A stretch of 64,000 bases of DNA from Draconibacterium sediminis (GTDB lineage Bacteria; Bacteroidota; Bacteroidia; Bacteroidales; Prolixibacteraceae). Shown here piece after piece: positions 1-9,870 of this stretch (within the stretch, counting starts at the first letter, position 1; the number at the start of each line of letters is the position of its first letter). The stretch covers positions 2,046,001-2,110,000 of the forward strand of contig NZ_JRHC01000001.1 in assembly GCF_000949475.1 (NCBI RefSeq), in the 5' to 3' direction. The translations under genes and the position numbers were made by a program. Below the pieces are notes generated by a model, which saw only the letters and a program-made list of their open reading frames with translations, ran no database searches and was not told where the DNA came from.

Positions 1-41
1 TGACATTCTTTTCTTAGTTAGTATGAACTATTTATTTCAAA

Positions 42-596
42 ATGACTATTGAGGAAAAAATATTACTTAATGAAATAAAGAAAAAAAATAAAGAAGTTTT
101 TGAGCTTCTGTTCGATCAATATTACCCTGTTCTGGTTAAATTTGCTGAAGGATATCTCCACGATTTAGATGCTTGCGAAGATTTGGTTCAAACTTTTTTT
201 ATATCATTTTGGACTGGTTCCCAAAATATGAATATCACCACTTCAATTAAGTCCTATTTTTTTAAGTCGGTTAAAAATTTGTGCTTAAATCAAATTCGTG
301 ATTTAAAGGTTCGCGATAAACATGAAATTCAATATGTTGAATCTTTAATAAATATTGAACCGGATGAGAAACTAATTGATCCTGACATATTATCCTTTAT
401 TAATGAAGCCGTAGAATCCCTTCCAATACAAATGTCAGAAATATTCCGACAAAAATATTTTCAGGGGAAACAGGTAAAAGAAATTGCTTCTAATATGGGT
501 ATTAGTGATGGGACTGTTAAAACTCAGCTATTTAGAGCTAGAGCAATTCTTCGAGATAAACTTTTCGATTTAACAAATATTAATTTTATTTTATAA
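42..596 (+). CDS. ECF-type RNA polymerase sigma factor of the glycan-utilisation locus
   Basis: This 184-residue protein has the sigma-70 region 2 / region 4 layout of extracytoplasmic-function sigma factors. An N-terminal helix pair around residues 20-55 (LFDQYYPVLVKFA, then DACEDLVQTFF) matches region 2, and a C-terminal helix-turn-helix around residues 140-175 (KEIASNMGISDGTVKTQL) matches region 4. It is followed 66 bases later by a FecR-like anti-sigma gene and then by a SusC with an STN signalling domain. That is the standard Bacteroidota trans-envelope switch in which a substrate-loaded SusC releases the sigma factor through FecR. By inference it transcribes the susCD genes and possibly the whole locus to 42.5 kb. 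The window starts only 41 bases upstream, so its own promoter cannot be judged. Confidence 0.92.
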   Translation: MTIEEKILLNEIKKKNKEVFELLFDQYYPVLVKFAEGYLHDLDACEDLVQTFFISFWTGSQNMNITTSIKSYFFKSVKNLCLNQIRDLKVRDKHEIQYVESLINIEPDEKLIDPDILSFINEAVESLPIQMSEIFRQKYFQGKQVKEIASNMGISDGTVKTQLFRARAILRDKLFDLTNINFIL

Positions 597-662
597 TTCT
601 AATCCTTTCTTGTCAACCTCTTTTAAATGCTCGTGTCATAAGCTGAAAACAGTTTATGGTTT

Positions 663-1817
663 ATGACGGAATATTTTGACATCAGTATTATTTGGAAAAA
701 GGTTCATAAGATAACTAGCACTGCTGAAGAAGAAGAATTAACGAAATGGGTGAATGAGAACACCGCGAGGAAAGAATATTTTCAAAAAAAGACCAACTTT
801 TTTCAGTATGGCTCTTCAATAAAACCTGAGAATATTGATGTTACTAAAGCAAAAAGAAAAGTTTCGTTTCGAATATTTGTAATTCCCAAATTAAGAACTT
901 TTTCTAAAGTTGCAGCTGTATTTGTTGGAATAGTTGCTGTTACTTTTTTCTCTCAATTTTATCATAATATTGAATCTAGTACAGTTGTTGAGGAGATTAA
1001 ACCTGGAACAGCCAAAGCAACACTGATCCTTTCAGATGGTTCGAGTCATAATTTGGAAAAACCAAAAAATAAACAATTAGAAGACCAAGGTTCGGTAATT
1101 GTAAATAAAGGGAAAGAGATAAATTACAAAGACAGTTCAGCGAAGAATAAATTACAGCTTAAGAAGCTAAGAACACGTTATAATTCCCTTATTATCCCAC
1201 GTGGAGGTGAATTCGTTCTTACCCTTTCTGATGGAACAAAAGTTTGGTTAAATTCTGAATCTACCCTTACTTACCCCTTGTTATTTAATAATAATGAAAG
1301 AAGAGTTAAACTCATTGGCGAAGCCTATTTCGAGGTAACTCATAATCCTGATAGTCCTTTTAGGATTGAAGTTAATAGTCAAGTTGTTGAAGTTTTGGGA
1401 ACATCTTTTAATGTAAATGCTTACCCCGATAAAAATGCTACTTATACAACACTAGTTGAAGGTTCCGTAAAGGTTAATATTAACGAAACCGAAGAAAGTA
1501 TTTTGCTGAATCCTGGATTTCAATGCCAGGTTAATAAAACGGACAATCAATCAGCTATTATTCAAGTAAATGTTAGAGAAGTGATCGCATGGAAAGATGG
1601 TAGTTACATCTTTGAAAATGAGTCATTGGAAGAAATAATGTCAATTCTATCCAGATGGTATGACTTCTCATTCTCTTTTGAAAATCAACAGGTATGCCAA
1701 CTTAATTTCAACGGAAAACTAAAACGGACTGAAAAGTTCGAAGATATATTAACCATAATAGAAAATACCAATGAAGTAAAATTTAAAGTAGAAGAAAAGC
1801 AAGTGTTTATTTATTAA
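663..1817 (+). CDS. FecR-family anti-sigma factor
   Basis: The 384-residue protein has a cytoplasmic N-terminal region, one membrane segment at about residues 82-99, and a periplasmic part. The periplasmic part holds the FecR domain, starting near residue 178 (IIPRGGEFVLTLSDGTKVWL) and continuing through GEAYFEV and VLGTSFNVNAY, with a DUF4974-type C-terminal domain in about the last 65 residues. The family holds the partner ECF sigma factor inactive at the inner membrane until the STN domain of a TonB-dependent transducer signals. It sits between its sigma factor and an STN-containing SusC, which fixes the pairing. The 76-base gap before susC contains a two-part hairpin (1822-1852). Confidence 0.93.
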   Translation: MTEYFDISIIWKKVHKITSTAEEEELTKWVNENTARKEYFQKKTNFFQYGSSIKPENIDVTKAKRKVSFRIFVIPKLRTFSKVAAVFVGIVAVTFFSQFYHNIESSTVVEEIKPGTAKATLILSDGSSHNLEKPKNKQLEDQGSVIVNKGKEINYKDSSAKNKLQLKKLRTRYNSLIIPRGGEFVLTLSDGTKVWLNSESTLTYPLLFNNNERRVKLIGEAYFEVTHNPDSPFRIEVNSQVVEVLGTSFNVNAYPDKNATYTTLVEGSVKVNINETEESILLNPGFQCQVNKTDNQSAIIQVNVREVIAWKDGSYIFENESLEEIMSILSRWYDFSFSFENQQVCQLNFNGKLKRTEKFEDILTIIENTNEVKFKVEEKQVFIY

Positions 1818-1821
1818 AAGC

Positions 1822-1852
1822 AAGCGACAGGTACTCGTAATACCCATCGCTT
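1822..1852 (+). repeat. Intercistronic hairpin between anti-sigma and susC
   Basis: AAGCGA (1822-1827) pairs with TCGCTT (1847-1852), and inside it GGTA (1830-1833) pairs with TACC (1841-1844), leaving symmetrical CA/CA internal bulges and a 7-base loop. No T-tract follows, so it does not look like an intrinsic terminator. It may be a processing or stability element separating the low-level regulator transcript from the abundant susCD transcript; that role is inference. Confidence 0.5.
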
Positions 1853-1893
1853 AAAGTGTTTAAAAATCACGTTTCTAAACTCAAATCTAAATT

Positions 1894-4800
1894 ATGAAAA
1901 AAAAATGGAATGTCTTGCCATTTTGGCGAGGTAGTGATCTATTGTTGCATTTGAAATTTTTAACTTTTTTTCTTTTTGTGTTTGTAATTCAAACGAATGC
2001 TAGTGTCTATTCGCAGAATGCAAAACTTTCGCTAAAAGTGAAAGATACAAGCATGGAAGATGTACTCAAGCTCTTTGAGGAGCAAAGCGATTTCTCCTTT
2101 ATATATCGCTCCGATCTGTTTCAGAATGAAGAGAAAATCGATCTTAACGTAAAGAATATCCGCATAGAAGATTTTCTTAAAGATTATGTTGTACCTAATG
2201 GATATACATATGAGGTAGTAAACCAGACTGTTATAATAAAAGAGGAAACCAAACCGGATAAACCCAATGAAACAAAAAGTGAAAAACAAGACGACAAAAA
2301 GGTTACCGGAAAAGTAAGTGATAACGATGGTGCTCCATTACCTGGTGTAACCATTACTGTTCTGGGGGAGACAAGAGGGGTTATTACTGATATCGATGGG
2401 AAGTTCGAAATTTCCAATATTGAACCAACCGATAAATTGGTTTTTTCGTTTATTGGAATGGCCGATCAGATTATTGAAGTGAATAATCGAACAAATGTAA
2501 ATGTTATTCTTCAGCAGAAAACCGAAGAATTGGAAGACGTGACTGTTGTAGCCTTTGGAAAGCAAAAGAAAGAGAGTGTTTTAGCTTCTATAACTACAGT
2601 TAAACCATCTGAATTAAAAGTACCTTCGAGCAATCTGACAACGGCACTAGCGGGGCGTATGTCAGGTATTATCTCATATCAACGAAGTGGAGAGCCAGGA
2701 GCTGATAATGCTGAGTTCTTTATTCGAGGAGTTACTACATTTGGTTATAAAAAAGACCCATTAATTTTAATTGATGGAGTAGAGCTCTCATCTAGCGATT
2801 TAGCTAGAATGCAACCCGACGATATTGCTAGTTTTAGTATCATGAAAGATGCAACAGCTACTGCATTATATGGTGCTCGAGGTGCAAATGGTGTAATTTT
2901 GGTAACTACCAAAGAAGGGAAAGAAGGAAAAGCAAATGTGTCAATCCGATTTGAGAATTCATTTAGTTCACCAACTCAGGATATTAAGTTTGCAGATCCT
3001 GTAACCTATATGAGGTTGCATAATGAAGCAATAAAAACCCGCGATCCGTTAGGAATATTGTTATACTCTAAATCGAAAATTGATAACACTGAGAAAGGTG
3101 AAAATCCATTAATATATCCTGCGAATGATTGGCATGATATGTTGTTCAAAGATCAGACTGTTAATCAACGCTTAAATTTTAATGTGAGTGGAGGTGGTAA
3201 AGTGGCCCGTTACTATTTAGCAGGTACTGCAAGCCAGGATAATGGTGTTTTGAAAGTAGATGATCGTAATAATTTTAATAGTAACATTGACCTGAAGCGT
3301 TATTTGTTACGATCTAATATAAACATTGATATTACCAAAACAACTGAAGCTGTAGTAAGATTACATGCTACTTTTGATGATTATACGGGACCTATCGACG
3401 GTGGTACTGCCCTATACAACAAAGTAATGCGTTCTAATCCTGCGTTGTTTCCAGCCTATTATCCATTAGATGAGAATACTAAATATACACAGCATATCAT
3501 GTTTGGTAATCATGGCTCAGGTAATTATATCAATCCATATGCAGAGATGGTTAAAGGTTATAGAGATGAAACAACATCAATGATGCTGGCTCAATTTGAA
3601 CTTAAGCAGGATCTTAACTTTATAACTGAAGGATTAAGTGCCCGTTTTTTAAGTAGTGTTAACCGGTATTCAAATTTTAATGTAAGTCGTTTTTATAATC
3701 CTTTCTACTATCAGGCAGGAGGCTATAATCGATTAGAAGAAACTTACACTTTGAATTTGTTAAATGAAACAGAAGGTACTGAATACTTAAATTATAATGA
3801 AGGTAGTAAAAATATTACAAGTAATAGTTATTTTGAAGCAGCTACTGATTATAACCGGACTTTTAATAAACACGGAGTCAGTGCTCTGTTAGTTTTTACC
3901 CGAAGAGAACAGCAAATTGCTAACGCTGGAGATCTGCAAAGATCCTTACCTTATCGGAATATTGGTCTTTCAGGTCGTTTTACTTATTCATATGATTCAA
4001 GGTATTATACTGAGTTTAATTTTGGTTACAATGGTTCCGAACGTTTTGCTGAAAATGAACGTTTTGGATTCTTCCCATCAGCCGGTATTGGCTGGAATAT
4101 ATCAAATGAAATTTTTTGGAGTGGATTGAAGAAAACTATTTCGCAGCTGAAATTCAAAGCTACTTATGGTTTGGTTGGTAATGATGCTATTGGTAGTGCA
4201 AATGATCGCTTCTTTTATTTGTCAAGTGTAAACTTATCAAATGGCGGTCGAGGCATGTATTTTGGTCGTAATTGGGGCGAATTTCAAAGTGGAGTTTCGA
4301 TAGGGCGTTATGCTAATGATCAAATTACTTGGGAAATAGCAAAAAAAGGTAATGTCGGTATTGAACTTGAGTTGTTTGAGAAATTAATGATTAATGCCGA
4401 TTGGTTTAAAGAGGAAAGATCCAATATGCTTATGAGCAGGGCAAGTATTCCGGCCACAATGGGATTGCAATCATCAGTTAGGGCAAATGTTGGTATTGGC
4501 GAAAGCGAAGGATTTGATATGTCTTTGGATTATAACCATTCCTTTAATAACGATCTTTGGTTGACGGCCCGTGCCAATTTCACTTATTCTACAAATAAAT
4601 GGACTCAGTATGAGGAACCGGATTATGCTTCTGTTGGCTTAAGTTATTTATCTGCAATTGGTCATAATTTTAATCAACAGTGGGGATTAGTGGCTGAACG
4701 TCTATTTGTAGATGAAGACGAAATATACAATAGCCCTGTACAAAATTTCGGGGAATACAAGGCTGGAGATATAAAATATTATGATGTTAATAATGATGGG

Positions 4801-5349
4801 CAGGTTAATGATCTGGATAAAGTACCTATTGGATATCCAACTATACCTGAAATCGTTTATGGGTTTGGTGTATCAACTGGATACAACGGATTTGATTTAT
4901 CTGTGTTTTTTCAGGGATCTGCCAGATCATCATTTTGGATAGATCCCCAAAATACAGCTCCTTTTGTTGATGTTGATGGAGATGGAGGCATCATCTCAAA
5001 CAATGCTTTATTGCAAGTATGGGCAGACAATTATTGGTCTGAAGAGCAACGAAATATTACAGCCTCATGGCCTCGATTATCAACAACAGTGATTCAAAAC
5101 AATACACAACGTAGCACTTGGTTTATGAGGGATGGTTCATTCTTAAGGCTTAAATCTGCTGAGTTTGGTTATACTCTTCCTAAATCATTGACGAAGAGAG
5201 CAAATATCGAACAATTAAGATTGTATGTGAGTGGAACCAACCTGTTGACATTTAGTAAATTTAAATTATGGGATCCAGAAATGGCTGGGAATGGTTTAGG
5301 TTATCCAGTGCAGCGAGTGGTTAATTTGGGGATTCAACTTTCATTCTAA
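1894..5349 (+). CDS. SusC-like TonB-dependent glycan importer with STN signalling domain
   Basis: This 1151-residue outer-membrane protein starts with a hydrophobic signal segment (about residues 17-40). An STN (secretin/TonB N-terminal) domain follows at about 45-115 (SLKVKDTSMEDVLKLF), then a carboxypeptidase-regulatory-like beta-sandwich at about 137-212 (VTGKVSDNDGAPLPGVTITV), a plug domain containing LILIDGVEL and ATALYGARGANGVILVTTKEG, and a large 22-strand-type barrel ending in the aromatic terminal strand VNLGIQLSF. SusC proteins import oligosaccharides together with a SusD lid. The STN domain means this one also signals to the FecR protein just upstream. The susD start lies 11 bases downstream, so the pair is surely co-transcribed. 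Confidence 0.97.
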   Translation: MKKKWNVLPFWRGSDLLLHLKFLTFFLFVFVIQTNASVYSQNAKLSLKVKDTSMEDVLKLFEEQSDFSFIYRSDLFQNEEKIDLNVKNIRIEDFLKDYVVPNGYTYEVVNQTVIIKEETKPDKPNETKSEKQDDKKVTGKVSDNDGAPLPGVTITVLGETRGVITDIDGKFEISNIEPTDKLVFSFIGMADQIIEVNNRTNVNVILQQKTEELEDVTVVAFGKQKKESVLASITTVKPSELKVPSSNLTTALAGRMSGIISYQRSGEPGADNAEFFIRGVTTFGYKKDPLILIDGVELSSSDLARMQPDDIASFSIMKDATATALYGARGANGVILVTTKEGKEGKANVSIRFENSFSSPTQDIKFADPVTYMRLHNEAIKTRDPLGILLYSKSKIDNTEKGENPLIYPANDWHDMLFKDQTVNQRLNFNVSGGGKVARYYLAGTASQDNGVLKVDDRNNFNSNIDLKRYLLRSNINIDITKTTEAVVRLHATFDDYTGPIDGGTALYNKVMRSNPALFPAYYPLDENTKYTQHIMFGNHGSGNYINPYAEMVKGYRDETTSMMLAQFELKQDLNFITEGLSARFLSSVNRYSNFNVSRFYNPFYYQAGGYNRLEETYTLNLLNETEGTEYLNYNEGSKNITSNSYFEAATDYNRTFNKHGVSALLVFTRREQQIANAGDLQRSLPYRNIGLSGRFTYSYDSRYYTEFNFGYNGSERFAENERFGFFPSAGIGWNISNEIFWSGLKKTISQLKFKATYGLVGNDAIGSANDRFFYLSSVNLSNGGRGMYFGRNWGEFQSGVSIGRYANDQITWEIAKKGNVGIELELFEKLMINADWFKEERSNMLMSRASIPATMGLQSSVRANVGIGESEGFDMSLDYNHSFNNDLWLTARANFTYSTNKWTQYEEPDYASVGLSYLSAIGHNFNQQWGLVAERLFVDEDEIYNSPVQNFGEYKAGDIKYYDVNNDGQVNDLDKVPIGYPTIPEIVYGFGVSTGYNGFDLSVFFQGSARSSFWIDPQNTAPFVDVDGDGGIISNNALLQVWADNYWSEEQRNITASWPRLSTTVIQNNTQRSTWFMRDGSFLRLKSAEFGYTLPKSLTKRANIEQLRLYVSGTNLLTFSKFKLWDPEMAGNGLGYPVQRVVNLGIQLSF

Positions 5350-5359
5350 AACTAATATA

Positions 5360-7264
5360 ATGAAAAAGATTGTTATAATATTATGTATGGCTTTAGGTAC
5401 AATGTCATGCCAAAATTATCTTGATATCGTACCTGATAACATCGCAACCATTGATTTGGCTTTTAATAATCGTTTAGGGGCAAAGTCATTCTTGTATACG
5501 TGTTACAATTATTTACCTGATGATGGAGACATAACATCAAATCCAGCCTTGATTGGAGGAGATGAAATGTGGTTGCACCCCAAAGGACCTGACTTATCGT
5601 CGTTTTTTGGAAGCACCTGGTTGTTCGATTTAGCAAACGGAGAGCAAAATGCGAATAATCCAATTGCTGATTTCTGGACTGGAGATAAACAGGGGAAGAA
5701 TTTATTTATTGCCATTAGAGATTGTAATATCTTCCTAGATAATATTCAGAGAGTTCCTGATATTGATGATTGGGAAAAAAAGCGTTGGATAGCTGAAGTA
5801 AAGTTTTTAAAAGCTTATTATCATTATTATTTGCTCAGAATGTATGGGCCCACTCCAATTATTGATGACAATTTACCCATCTCAGCTTCTCCTGACGACG
5901 TTAAAGTTGAAAGGCAGCCAGTTTCAAAAGTAGTATCTTATATTGTTGACTTACTTGATGAAGCTGTTATTGACTTACCTTTAAAAATAGAAAACGAAAC
6001 TGTTGAATTAGGGCGAATTAATCAGGTAATTGCATATTCCATTAAAGCAAAAGTACTTGTTTTAGATGCAAGTCCAATATTCAACCGATCTGGCGTTTTT
6101 GATGATCTTTTATCAAGTGATGGTCAAAAACTAATTGATAAAACAGAAGATGATAAGAAATGGGTTATTGCGAAAGAGGCGGTTGAAATGGCTATTGAAA
6201 AAAGCCATGAGGCAGGTATTCATCTTTATACTTATAAAGATAGTAAGGTAATAACTGACAGTACCCGCTATAAAATGAATATTCGAGGCTCATTTAGTGA
6301 AAGGTGGAATTCTGAAGTCATTTGGGGATTGACTTTTACCTCAACAGATCATATGCAGCGCCTTGCTCAGCCTCGTTTCAATTCAGCTCATATCAGTACT
6401 CATCAGGTACGTAATATGTTATCGCCTACTATGCGAATGGCTGAACTATATTATACTGGTAATGGCGTGCCAATTAATGAAGATGTTAGCTGGAATTTTG
6501 ATGAGAGATTCAAGACGCATGTGGCGGGTGAAGAAGATCGCTACTATATTAAAAGAGGATATGAAACTGCTAACTTAAATTTTGATCGCGAACCTCGTTT
6601 TTATGGCAGCTTAGGCTTTGATGGCTGTATTTGGTATGGGAATGGTAAATACGATGATAATGCTTCATACCATTTGGAAATGAAAGCAAGGCAATTTGCA
6701 GGAGTAATGTCTTCAGAGAAATACAATATTACTGGTTATTTACCAAAGAAGTATGTCAATTATGAAAATACCATTGATGGTAGTGGAAATTACTCAATTG
6801 AAAGATATCCATTTCCAGTTATCAGATTGGCAGACTTATACTTGTTATATGCAGAAACCGCAAATGAGAGTGGTGCTGAAAAAGTAGAGGTGTTTAAATA
6901 TCTTGATCTAATAAGAGATAGGGCAGGTCTGAGTGGTGTTGTAGAATCATGGTCTGCATATTCTAATAATCCTACGAAACCAGATTCAAAAGAAGGTAGG
7001 CGTAGTATCATTAAACAGGAACGTATGATCGAATTGGCCTTTGAGGGGCAGCGTTTTTGGGATTTGCGTCGATGGTTGGATGCTTCTGATGTTATGAATG
7101 AGCCAATTAGGGGATGGAATATTCGCGAAGCTTCAACGAGTGATTATTATAAGGTAATAACACTTTATGATATGAAATTCAATAGAAAAGACTACTTCTG
7201 GCCTATTCAGACAAGCGAAATATTAATTAACAATAAGCTGGTGCAAAACCCAGGATGGAAATAA
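5360..7264 (+). CDS. SusD-like surface glycan-binding lipoprotein
   Basis: A 634-residue lipoprotein with lipobox MSC (Cys17) and the SusD/RagB tetratricopeptide-type fold. The family's signature C-terminal segment is present: RLADLYLLYAETANE, then a LIRDRAGL helix, then IIKQERMIELAFEGQRFWDLRRW, and the end FWPIQTSEI...NPGW. SusD caps the SusC barrel and captures the polysaccharide at the cell surface. Sequence reading alone does not give the ligand; the enzymes downstream are the best clue. The next lipoprotein gene begins 25 bases downstream, so susC, susD and the two following genes form one transcriptional block. Confidence 0.96.
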   Translation: MKKIVIILCMALGTMSCQNYLDIVPDNIATIDLAFNNRLGAKSFLYTCYNYLPDDGDITSNPALIGGDEMWLHPKGPDLSSFFGSTWLFDLANGEQNANNPIADFWTGDKQGKNLFIAIRDCNIFLDNIQRVPDIDDWEKKRWIAEVKFLKAYYHYYLLRMYGPTPIIDDNLPISASPDDVKVERQPVSKVVSYIVDLLDEAVIDLPLKIENETVELGRINQVIAYSIKAKVLVLDASPIFNRSGVFDDLLSSDGQKLIDKTEDDKKWVIAKEAVEMAIEKSHEAGIHLYTYKDSKVITDSTRYKMNIRGSFSERWNSEVIWGLTFTSTDHMQRLAQPRFNSAHISTHQVRNMLSPTMRMAELYYTGNGVPINEDVSWNFDERFKTHVAGEEDRYYIKRGYETANLNFDREPRFYGSLGFDGCIWYGNGKYDDNASYHLEMKARQFAGVMSSEKYNITGYLPKKYVNYENTIDGSGNYSIERYPFPVIRLADLYLLYAETANESGAEKVEVFKYLDLIRDRAGLSGVVESWSAYSNNPTKPDSKEGRRSIIKQERMIELAFEGQRFWDLRRWLDASDVMNEPIRGWNIREASTSDYYKVITLYDMKFNRKDYFWPIQTSEILINNKLVQNPGWK

Positions 7265-7289
7265 GCAATTGGTAAAAGAAAATATTTAT

Positions 7290-8471
7290 ATGAAAAGAAT
7301 AATTTTTTTATGCATTACCATCATGTTAATGATTAGTGCATGTGAAGAAGACAAGATAGCTTTACACGAGTCGGGTGATTCAATACCTCCGCAAAATGTA
7401 AGTGAAGTCAATATTGAGCCATTGGCAGGTGGTGCCAAAATAACTTTTTCTTTACCAAAGGAAGAGGATCTGTTAATGGTTAAAGTTATCTATGAGATTG
7501 CTCCCGGGCGAAATCGGGAAGCTAGTTGTTCTTTGTATAGTAATGAATTAGTTTTAAGTGGATTTGGGGATATAAGTGAAAAAAGATTCGAAATTTTCAC
7601 GATTGACCGAAGTGGAAATGAATCTGAACGTAATTATTTTACTTTTATGCCACTTACTCCACCTGTACAAACAATCTTCTCAACATTAAAAATTCAATCC
7701 GATTTCGGAGGTGTTCATATTAATTGGGAGAACGCAGGGAATGAGGAGATTGCAATAATAACACTGGTCCAGGATACTTTTGGCGATTTTAATGAGGAAG
7801 ATGTATTATATACAATGGTGACTGAAGGAGATTATGCCGTAAGGGGGTTTAAAGCTGAAGAAAAAACATTTGGGTTTGTTATACGTGACCGATGGGATAA
7901 TTTTTCTGATACTTTATTTGCTAATCTTACACCTTGGTTTGAGGAGGAGTTGGAACGGAGTAAATTCCGTCAAATGGGATTACCCGGTGGGGCTAATTTA
8001 TCAAATTGGGGGGGGAATTTTTCTCAAATGATAGATGGCGTAACAACGGTTGATGGCAATTATGGCCATACATCAGGCAACCCGTCATTACCTGTAGTTT
8101 TCTCAATTGATTTAAAAGTTAAGGCTAAATTAAGTCGTTTCATTCATTGGCAGAGATGGGCGTGGTATTACAGGCATCATAATCCAAAAAAATGGGAACT
8201 ATGGGGTTCAAATGATCCAAATCCTGACGGAAGTGATGATGGTTGGTTTAAGTTGGGAGAATATGAGTCATTTAAGCCTTCTGGATTGCCTATTGGGAAA
8301 CTGTCGAATGAAGATATTGATTATGCCAGCACAGGAGAAGAAAGTGTTATTCCTCTCGATGCTCCTGCTGTACGCTATATTCGATATAAGATGACTGAGA
8401 GTTGGGCTGGAGGTACTGATTTTATGGTTGGTGAAATAACAGCTTATGGTCAGATAGAGGAAGAATATTAA
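7290..8471 (+). CDS. Surface lipoprotein, DUF4959/DUF5126/DUF5000-like (putative glycan-binding protein)
   Basis: I prefer the ATG at 7290, which begins a clean lipoprotein signal (MKRIIFLCITIMLMISAC, Cys18), over an in-frame TTG 21 bases upstream; this gives 393 residues. The mature protein begins CEEDK, an acidic stretch consistent with surface export in this phylum. Two fibronectin-like beta domains follow (SIPPQNVSEVNIEPLAGGAK; then TPPVQTIFSTLKI). The last ~150 residues form a discoidin/F5/8-type C sandwich (FSIDLKVKAKLSRFIHWQR, RYIRYKM). This three-part plan is common directly after susD and is thought to bind glycan at the surface. The family assignment comes from architecture, not a search. 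Confidence 0.82.
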   Translation: MKRIIFLCITIMLMISACEEDKIALHESGDSIPPQNVSEVNIEPLAGGAKITFSLPKEEDLLMVKVIYEIAPGRNREASCSLYSNELVLSGFGDISEKRFEIFTIDRSGNESERNYFTFMPLTPPVQTIFSTLKIQSDFGGVHINWENAGNEEIAIITLVQDTFGDFNEEDVLYTMVTEGDYAVRGFKAEEKTFGFVIRDRWDNFSDTLFANLTPWFEEELERSKFRQMGLPGGANLSNWGGNFSQMIDGVTTVDGNYGHTSGNPSLPVVFSIDLKVKAKLSRFIHWQRWAWYYRHHNPKKWELWGSNDPNPDGSDDGWFKLGEYESFKPSGLPIGKLSNEDIDYASTGEESVIPLDAPAVRYIRYKMTESWAGGTDFMVGEITAYGQIEEEY

Positions 8472-8490
8472 TGGAGATTAATCAAGAATT

Positions 8491-9705
8491 ATGAAAGATA
8501 ATAAAATATTACATATAGCAATTTTGTTCGCATTGATATTTGGATTCAGCCAATGTAGTGACATGAATGAATTGCATGAACAATACTTGCAAGGCGAGCG
8601 TATTTATATTGGCCGTCCTGATTCTGTAGTAATAGGTTCTGGCAATAACAAGGTAAAAATAAATTGGTGGTTAAACGCTGATCCGAATTTAGCAGAAACA
8701 GTTATTTATTGGAATCAAAAAAATGATTCGCTGGTTGTTCCAATAAATGAAGAAACAGAGATGTCAGTTTTTATCAACAACTTAGAAGAAGCAACACACA
8801 TCTTCGAAGTTGTTAACAAGAATGAGAGTGGTTTGGCATCTATACCAATTGAAAGATCAGCCATTGTATATGGGGCCAAATACATAGATGGGCTTTTAAA
8901 CAGGGGTATAGCTAAAATAGATGGTTTTACTGATAAAGTAGTACTTACATGGTCAACTGCTGCTGCCGAAATAATAGATACGAAGTTAGAGTATACGAAT
9001 AATGAAAACCAACAAGTTTCTTTGATTGTAGCGCCAGAGACAATGGAAACTGAAATAACCGATTTTGTACCTGGAGGTGAATTTCATATTAGTACTTCAT
9101 ATAGGCCTGATGAAAATGCAATCGAGAATTTTTACTCCAATTCAGAGACCTATAATTTTTCTAATGATCTAATGCTTTATGGATCAAATATGTCAGATAT
9201 GGATTTGCCATTTGATTTAACTGGTCAATGCTGGGGTGGCGACATCAGTAAATTATTTGATTATTCATTAGGCGGATACTATCATAACAGTTGTGGCGGG
9301 GAGTATGACGGAAAAGTTCATCATTTCACAATTGATCTGGGAGTTGAAGTTGAACTCTCAAAAATTAAGTTATATCCTCGTCAAGATTGTTGTCAGAATA
9401 GAAATTGGAAGGAATTTCAGCTTTTCGGCATTTTGAATATAGAGGAAGCTGAAACAACTGTTGTCCCCGATGATCCTAATTGGGAAACAGAGATGCTTAG
9501 CAAAGGTTGGATAAACTTGCTAAATTGCACGGACGGTAAAACGACAGATGAATCATGGAAAGGATCAGCGTCACCGTTAACCATGGAGGTTGAAGATCAA
9601 AGTCGGGTTCGTTTTATAAGGTTCAGAGTATTGAATACCTGGGATGAAAATACTGTTGAAACTGCGTTAACTGAAATTTTGTTTTATGCTAGTAAGGTAT
9701 ACTAA
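8491..9705 (+). CDS. Surface lipoprotein, DUF4998/DUF5000-like (putative glycan-binding protein)
   Basis: A 404-residue lipoprotein (lipobox SQC, Cys22) with two N-terminal beta domains and a C-terminal discoidin-like domain. YIGRPDSVVIGSGNNKVKINWW opens the first, and VYGAKYIDGLLNRGIAKIDG marks the second, typical of DUF4998. The C-terminal domain includes HHFTIDLGVEVELSKIKLYP, with a Cys-Cys pair just after it, and VRFIRFRVLNTWD. It is the last gene of the susCD block, 19 bases after the preceding lipoprotein and followed by a hairpin terminator. By analogy it is a second surface glycan-binding protein. The paired Cys at DCCQ and isolated Cys residues nearby could form structural disulfides. 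Confidence 0.8.
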   Translation: MKDNKILHIAILFALIFGFSQCSDMNELHEQYLQGERIYIGRPDSVVIGSGNNKVKINWWLNADPNLAETVIYWNQKNDSLVVPINEETEMSVFINNLEEATHIFEVVNKNESGLASIPIERSAIVYGAKYIDGLLNRGIAKIDGFTDKVVLTWSTAAAEIIDTKLEYTNNENQQVSLIVAPETMETEITDFVPGGEFHISTSYRPDENAIENFYSNSETYNFSNDLMLYGSNMSDMDLPFDLTGQCWGGDISKLFDYSLGGYYHNSCGGEYDGKVHHFTIDLGVEVELSKIKLYPRQDCCQNRNWKEFQLFGILNIEEAETTVVPDDPNWETEMLSKGWINLLNCTDGKTTDESWKGSASPLTMEVEDQSRVRFIRFRVLNTWDENTVETALTEILFYASKVY

Positions 9706-9838
9706 TTTGAGAAAAATTGACTGCAAGTATAAAACATTACTACTTCATATAAGTCAAATCACCAGTCTTAAATAACCGTTACAGGTCTACACGAGACACT
9801 ATCCCATAAAGCACTATTTCATAAATTGTGTTGATAAA

Positions 9839-9870
9839 AATACTGGGAGTTATTTCCCGGTATTTTTTAT
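9839..9870 (+). terminator. Intrinsic terminator closing the susCD block
   Basis: AATACTGGGA (9839-9848) and TCCCGGTATT (9855-9864) form a 10-bp stem with one T-G wobble and a 6-base loop, followed by TTTTAT. It lies about 135 bases after the last surface-lipoprotein gene and separates it from the enzyme genes. Confidence 0.8.
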
